From Glandiceps talaboti (lineage: Eukaryota > Hemichordata > Enteropneusta > Spengelidae), in NCBI RefSeq assembly GCF_964340395.1, contig NC_135556.1, positions 6,265,001 through 6,275,000 of the forward strand: a stretch of DNA of 10,000 bases, in the 5' to 3' direction. The translations under genes and the position numbers were made by a program. Under the pieces are notes generated by a model. The model was not told the DNA's origin. It searched no databases and saw nothing but the letters and a program-made list of their open reading frames with translations. This document shows positions 7,311 through 10,000 of the stretch, one piece after another (positions within the stretch are counted from its first letter, which is position 1; the number at the start of each line of letters is the position of its first letter).

Positions 7311-8213
7311 TCATGGTGTGGTACCGTACATTCCATCTTCAATACAGAACAACTTTTCACGTGATGTCATTTTATCGAGAAGTCTTGTCTCTTTCTCATA
7401 ACAAACGTGCCATCGCGTTTGCAACTCACTGAGGTCGTCATAGTAACGATAGCACACAGTGAAACTCGCCGTTTTGTCTTCTGGATCAGTGGCCTCCCAA
7501 CAATGGAGAGGAACAGAAGGGGCTGAATAGCTCCTATTATCATAAAACTTAAAAGGAAAGGCGGATTTCAAATACCGTCTCCGTCGTCAACAATATCGGC
7601 ATGTTTACGACAATTGGATGTACGAGTCCGTTGGGGGGTATAAATCTAGTCCTAAACAAAAGCTTTCGTACCTCGAATGACCTCGAATTCACGAATTTAC
7701 CCCAAAAACGACACTGAGGAGAGAGAAGCTAAGTCATTCAACCGAGCGTAAAATACGACATGTCTCGTTCACCTTATCGACAGCATAAATCTACGATAAG
7801 ACACAACAACCTGGTATTTATCGATTTATGCTTTTAATTAACTCTATTCAACTTGTACCGCCTACTTTCATTGCCCATAAATATCGCCTTGATTTCCTGA
7901 TTCAAAAGTCCACTTTGTTTAATTAATAACTTATAAGCCGTCTGAATTTTTCAAAGTTCAAGCATATACATGTATTGTCACTACACTTGTGCCTTCTCCT
8001 TTTAACCACTCTTAAATATCATGGCTTTATTGTACTCCTATATTGTGACTTTACCATTAACCTTCCGTATTTACACAATACGCCTACATTTTTGAAAGCC
8101 GGTTGACTTGACAAGACACGTCGTCTGTCTCAGCTCAACAAACACCTTACTAATAATACATACTATATATACCATAATACTTACCAATACTGCTTCATTT
8201 CGTCGTCTGGCAT
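7311..8213 (-). CDS. two-exon gene, 83-residue cysteine-containing protein, function unknown
   Basis: Coding exon 1 (8213-8185, minus strand) is only 29 bp: MPDDEMKQY plus two bases of the next codon. It ends TATTG|GTAAGT, a perfect donor core. Exon 2 (7533-7311) follows a pyrimidine-rich stretch and AG at 7535-7534. Its first G completes TGG (W10), so the frame is preserved, and it ends in TGA at 7313-7311. The ATG has A at -3, and an in-frame TAA lies upstream at 8249-8247, making this a plausible true start, although an acceptor-like TTGTAG just upstream (about 8226) would also allow an internal exon.

The 83-residue product is mildly acidic with four evenly spread cysteines (21, 37, 54, 73) and three tryptophans (10, 22, 51). 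It has no signal peptide or membrane segment. The centre (CWEATDPEDK, then CYRYYDDL) has coding-like residue use. I do not recognise the family. Exon 2 alone is near chance length; the phase match and strong donor carry the call. Confidence 0.45.
7534..8184 (-). other. intron of the 8213-7311 gene
   Basis: A predicted 651-bp phase-2 GT/AG intron from GTAAGT (8184-8179) to AG at 7535-7534. A TGTTGAC element fitting the YNYTRAC branch pattern lies about 65 bp before the acceptor, and a pyrimidine-rich CCTTTCCTTTT lies closer. If the intron is retained, the frame stops at the TAA in the donor. The intron contains the paired hairpins at 7773-7832. Confidence 0.4.
7773..7832. repeat. overlapping, mutually exclusive inverted repeats
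   Basis: CTTATCG (7773-7779) pairs with CGATAAG (7794-7800). AGCATAAATC plus GATAA (7782-7791, 7795-7799) pairs with TTATCGATTTATGCT (7818-7832) as a 15-bp stem with a 3-base bulge. The GATAA segment is used by both stems, so only one can form at a time. No known RNA family is recognised. Confidence 0.55.
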
Positions 8214-9328
8214 CTTACCAACATTGCTACAATTTCTTTGTGTGAATTACCGTTATATTATAGCAGGTCGTCGCCAAATCATATACATTGTAACAATATA
8301 TACTTTTATCAAGCCTTTCAGTGGATTAAAATGAATTCAATTTGTACTAAATGTCTACTAAATTGATCTAATTGTTGTCTATTAAACCATACGATAATAT
8401 TTAGCAATGTTACTAAGATTTTTCTTAAAGCAGACGACAGAATGTAGCAACATTAAAGATTCTTGTCGAGCCAGCCCGCCATTTGTTTCAAATGAACCGT
8501 CTTCCATACTAACAGCAAACTGTTTCCCTTCATTCACACAGCTTCAATAATAAATACTGGCTATAAAAAATTATGAGCGACTATAGATCGAAAAATATAT
8601 AAAATATATCTGGGTTTTGATTTATAAATTGACAAATATTTAAACAAGTCTTCATAATTTAAAGTCCTTCATTTCCTGTAGCCATTTCATTAAAACGTAA
8701 ATCTGTGCCTGGCTGAGTCAGTCGTTCAAGGTATTATGACACTGGAAACAAACACTATTTTACTTCCCAAGCGATTTCTGAGTGTCTGGGTTAAATATGA
8801 TATCGATGGATCGCATTACAAGTAGCCGGTTAATGTGCTAACAATATGCATATAACTTGAAGTGAACAGATATCATCTAAAATCGATATTTTTTATTTGA
8901 ATTGCTACCATCGGGTTGGTGACAGAACAGATCATTTTAATTGAGGGGTGCAGACGTGGTTATCAAAAGAGGGGCAAAGGAGGAGTTATGAAACTCTTCA
9001 TTGGCCGTCGTTGTTTTGAATTGTAATATTAACGACAGGGTAAATACATGAAGGAAGCTACTACCTACAGCTATCTCGATATATTTGCCACTTCAACAGA
9101 ATACAATATGGCGCCTTTTCCAAGCCAAAATGATCGATTTTAGTTACTATATATCATCCACATTATATTGAAGCAGATGATATTTAACAGCCAAAAATAC
9201 AGGAAGCAACCAAAGTATTTACCATCTTTCCTTCAACATGTTAGTTTGCCGTGTTTAATTCGTGTTAATGTATTTGTATTTCTACTTTGATGAATACCAC
9301 AGTGCATCAACTACACCATCCCTCGGAA
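8214..9328. other. AT-rich stretch without a convincing gene
   Basis: Upstream flank of the 8213-7311 gene. A minus-strand TATATAT (about 8303-8297) lies roughly 85 bp before its ATG and might be a TATA element, but similar strings are frequent here. No frame of 60 codons or more, RNA gene or repeat was found. Confidence 0.45.
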
Positions 9329-9377
9329 ACTCAATATCACGATATTAAGACTAGTGTTTCAGATATTGAGTCTTAAT
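9329..9377. repeat. two nested inverted repeats sharing one arm region
   Basis: ACTCAATATC (9329-9338) is the exact reverse complement of GATATTGAGT (9362-9371), and ATTAAGACT (9344-9352) is the exact reverse complement of AGTCTTAAT (9369-9377). The two right arms overlap by three bases, so both stems cannot be fully paired together. Function is unknown. Confidence 0.65.
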
Positions 9378-10000
9378 GTAGTTCAACTTAGCAACATTTG
9401 TTACCGATACTTCTAACATGCCAACTTGTATGATGGCGAGGTACTGTGGACTGTCTACGTGGATATTAGCTGACGCCATAATGATATGCTATTACTAAAA
9501 ACGCAAACTTAGTACGTACAGGTCGAGTTTTAACAAGCACCGCCAGTTTTGTTGTACTTCACAAAATAATATGTAAATTAATAGCGCTGCGACAAGAGAA
9601 TAGATTGACGCTATCAATAATTGTCGATAAGAATTTTGAATAAATTAATATATTATTCCTACTGTGGTTGACTACGGATTCATGAAACAATATTAAACCA
9701 CGTGTGGCCATGCATCTCACTGTGGAAATGATAATGATTCACCATACATAATTTTTATTTATTTTTTCTTATTGTTAAACTCACCAGGCTGAAGGAATGT
9801 TTTGGTGGAAGGCTTTTATCAACCGTGTCTATTTCAAAATTTCCCTTTTTGAAGCTCGATAATTTTCATTGTGGAAATATTATTTCCATATTAGTGCAGG
9901 CACATCTAAAGTCCGAATTCAACATGGAAGTATAAACACACTGTAGATTATACTAGTCTATGGTCCAATGGTTTGCTAAAAGTGGCTATGGCTGTACCAT
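9378..10000. other. AT-rich stretch without a recognisable feature
   Basis: No open frame of coding quality, splice-consistent exon, RNA gene, repeat or element was seen up to the right edge. Confidence 0.45.

Overview
The window looks like AT-rich, gene-sparse nuclear DNA from a multicellular eukaryote, most likely an invertebrate animal. The reasons are: candidate coding pieces are short and bounded by GT/AG splice signals; two long compound tetranucleotide microsatellites are present; there are no bacterial ribosome-binding sites, operons or long uninterrupted genes. The species cannot be named from this sequence. In DNA this AT-rich, about twenty open frames of 60 or more codons are expected by chance, so frame length alone was not taken as evidence. 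Calls rest on splice-site phase agreement, start context and composition.

Layout. At the left edge (2-403, + strand) there are open frames and a short ORF encoding a 37-residue one-pass membrane peptide. This could be a complete small ORF or the last exon of a gene entering from the left. From 404 to about 1350 no gene is convincing. The best-supported gene is on the minus strand at 1950-1453: two coding exons, a 135-bp GT/AG intron, a 120-residue basic protein with an RVRF motif, a canonical poly(A) signal (1356-1351) and a weak core-promoter candidate (2144-2116). From about 2150 to 4460 there are only chance-level ORFs and one small tandem duplication.

The centre holds two compound microsatellites in opposite orientation, 4465-4810 (TATG, then TCTG, then TCTC on the + strand) and 6271-6535 (the same order on the minus strand), about 1.5 kb apart. 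Between them, 5879-6092 is exon-like on both strands, carries a perfect TGACGTCA box and is followed by an A14 tract.

A second probable minus-strand gene lies at 8213-7311: a 29-bp first coding exon with a perfect GTAAGT donor, a 651-bp intron and a 223-bp terminal exon. It would encode an 83-residue protein with four cysteines. From 8214 to the right end no convincing gene was seen.

The two minus-strand genes are not obviously related in function and neither protein was recognised as a known family. No RNA gene, intact transposon, CRISPR array or viral sequence was found.
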